From Planctomycetaceae bacterium (GTDB taxonomy: Bacteria > Planctomycetota > Planctomycetia > Pirellulales > Thermoguttaceae): DNA of 40,832 nt. The stretch's first letter is position 1. Each line of letters begins with the position of its first letter. Below are positions 40,605 to 40,832 of the stretch, one piece after another. Below the pieces are notes generated by a model. That model saw only the letters and a list, made by a program, of their open reading frames with translations, did not search any database and was not told the DNA's origin. The DNA is taken from positions 1-40,832 of the forward strand of contig JAITOZ010000215.1 in the NCBI GenBank assembly GCA_031289675.1, in the 5' to 3' direction. The translations under genes and the position numbers were made by a program.

Positions 40605-40655
40605 CCCCGAAATATATGGCACAGTGCCGTATTGTAACCTTAAAGGAGAACTACA

Positions 40656-40832
40656 ATGTTCATAACTGTTTCACCGCAGCAAAGTGCTGCAAAATTGACC
40701 TCACGTAAGTGTAAGAGAGAGAACAATCCCGTAGGATAGGCTTCACTCTCGTCGAACTTCTTGTCGTCATTGCCATCATCGGCATATTGATTGCCCTCTT
40801 GTTACCCGCAGTGCAAGCCGCACGCGAAGCAG
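40656..40832 (+). CDS. DUF1559 prepilin-like protein, 5' part, apparent frameshift, cut by window end
   Basis: A well-placed start (AAAGGAG, seven bases, ATG) opens a frame MFITVSPQQ... that stops after 27 codons at a TAG (40737-40739). The unmistakable prepilin motif [15 protein letters not shown], followed by [11 protein letters not shown], begins at 40739 in another frame, where a TAA (40712-40714) precedes it with no start codon between. The frames meet in an AG dinucleotide tract (about 40714-40722). Removing one AG unit joins them into a normal leader, [18 protein letters not shown]. So the gene is either mutated, phase-variable or affected by a sequencing error. The rest lies outside the window. 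Confidence 0.8.

Larger units (their letters stand above)
40103..40655. other. 553-base intergenic region: cysK promoter, possible transcript, DUF1559 promoter
   Basis: No convincing protein gene. From left to right it holds the cysK leader and promoter (to 40185), a possible plus-strand promoter (40230-40259), an uncharacterised stretch, a terminator-like hairpin with T-run (about 40548-40570), and the promoter and leader of the DUF1559 gene at the right edge. Confidence 0.5.

Noticed and set aside
40611-40635. TGGCACAGTG in the leader of the right-edge DUF1559 gene as a third sigma54 site
   Set aside because: The -12 half is TA rather than GC, and a good sigma70-type promoter lies just upstream; the word is explained by the GGCAC-A-GTGCC palindrome.
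1-40832. CRISPR arrays, rRNA, tmRNA, RNase P RNA, SRP RNA and intact insertion sequences
   Set aside because: Looked for by eye on both strands; no regularly spaced repeats, conserved RNA cores or transposase genes were seen.

Overview
The window looks like ordinary chromosome of a Planctomycetota bacterium. Four features point there: three DUF1559 'prepilin-like' genes (two complete, one cut by the right edge), a PEP-CTERM surface protein, a secreted beta-propeller/di-haem peroxidase-like protein with EF-hands, and a FliN-type motor-switch protein with a long N-terminal region. Base composition is near 50 % GC, and many genes lack a clear Shine-Dalgarno site. A gut- or Pirellulales-like lineage is possible, but that is inference. 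I see no rRNA operon, CRISPR array, complete insertion sequence or prophage. There is one tRNA (Leu, UAG).

Layout. 0.2-5.4 kb: a sugar-nucleotide-type epimerase (minus), then a plus-strand run of a DUF374 acyltransferase, FolC and an AI-2E-family transporter with a large acidic insertion. 5.6-7.2 kb: a secreted protein with two alpha/beta-hydrolase domains behind a good sigma70-type promoter. 7.2-13.0 kb: a minus-strand cluster, read as one unit, of two DUF1559 pseudopilin-like proteins, a small lipoprotein, an EF-hand/GGCCGK protein and the EF-hand/beta-propeller/cytochrome protein. A sigma54-like promoter lies in front. 13.4-14.4 kb: two small membrane proteins. 14.8-19.0 kb: a GldF-GldG-like ABC fusion protein and MtaB. 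18.9-24.8 kb, minus strand: an arrestin-like small protein, a thioesterase, a secreted cyclophilin, a multiply frameshifted PD-(D/E)XK nuclease pseudogene, YicC, a PEP-CTERM protein with a second sigma54-like promoter, and a site-2 protease. 25-31.5 kb, plus strand: a HAD phosphatase, polyphosphate kinase, glycosyltransferase 2, tRNA-Leu, an ABC-2 permease and an FNT channel. 31.5-36.4 kb, minus strand: an HI0933-type flavoprotein and HrpA. 36.6-40.1 kb: a LOG-family protein, the FliN-like protein and cysteine synthase (minus). The right edge holds the start of a third DUF1559 gene with an apparent frameshift.

Most genes are housekeeping genes. The less ordinary content lies in the secreted cluster at 7.2-13.0 kb and between the genes. 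Two dispersed repeat families are shared by distant intergenic sites. Four terminator-position hairpins on the minus strand begin with the same 9-base box. Two promoters place the -10 box exactly six bases before the ATG, which predicts leaderless transcripts. A proline/lysine-rich frame continues past the stop codon of the cytochrome protein. No clearly new defence or biosynthetic system is visible.
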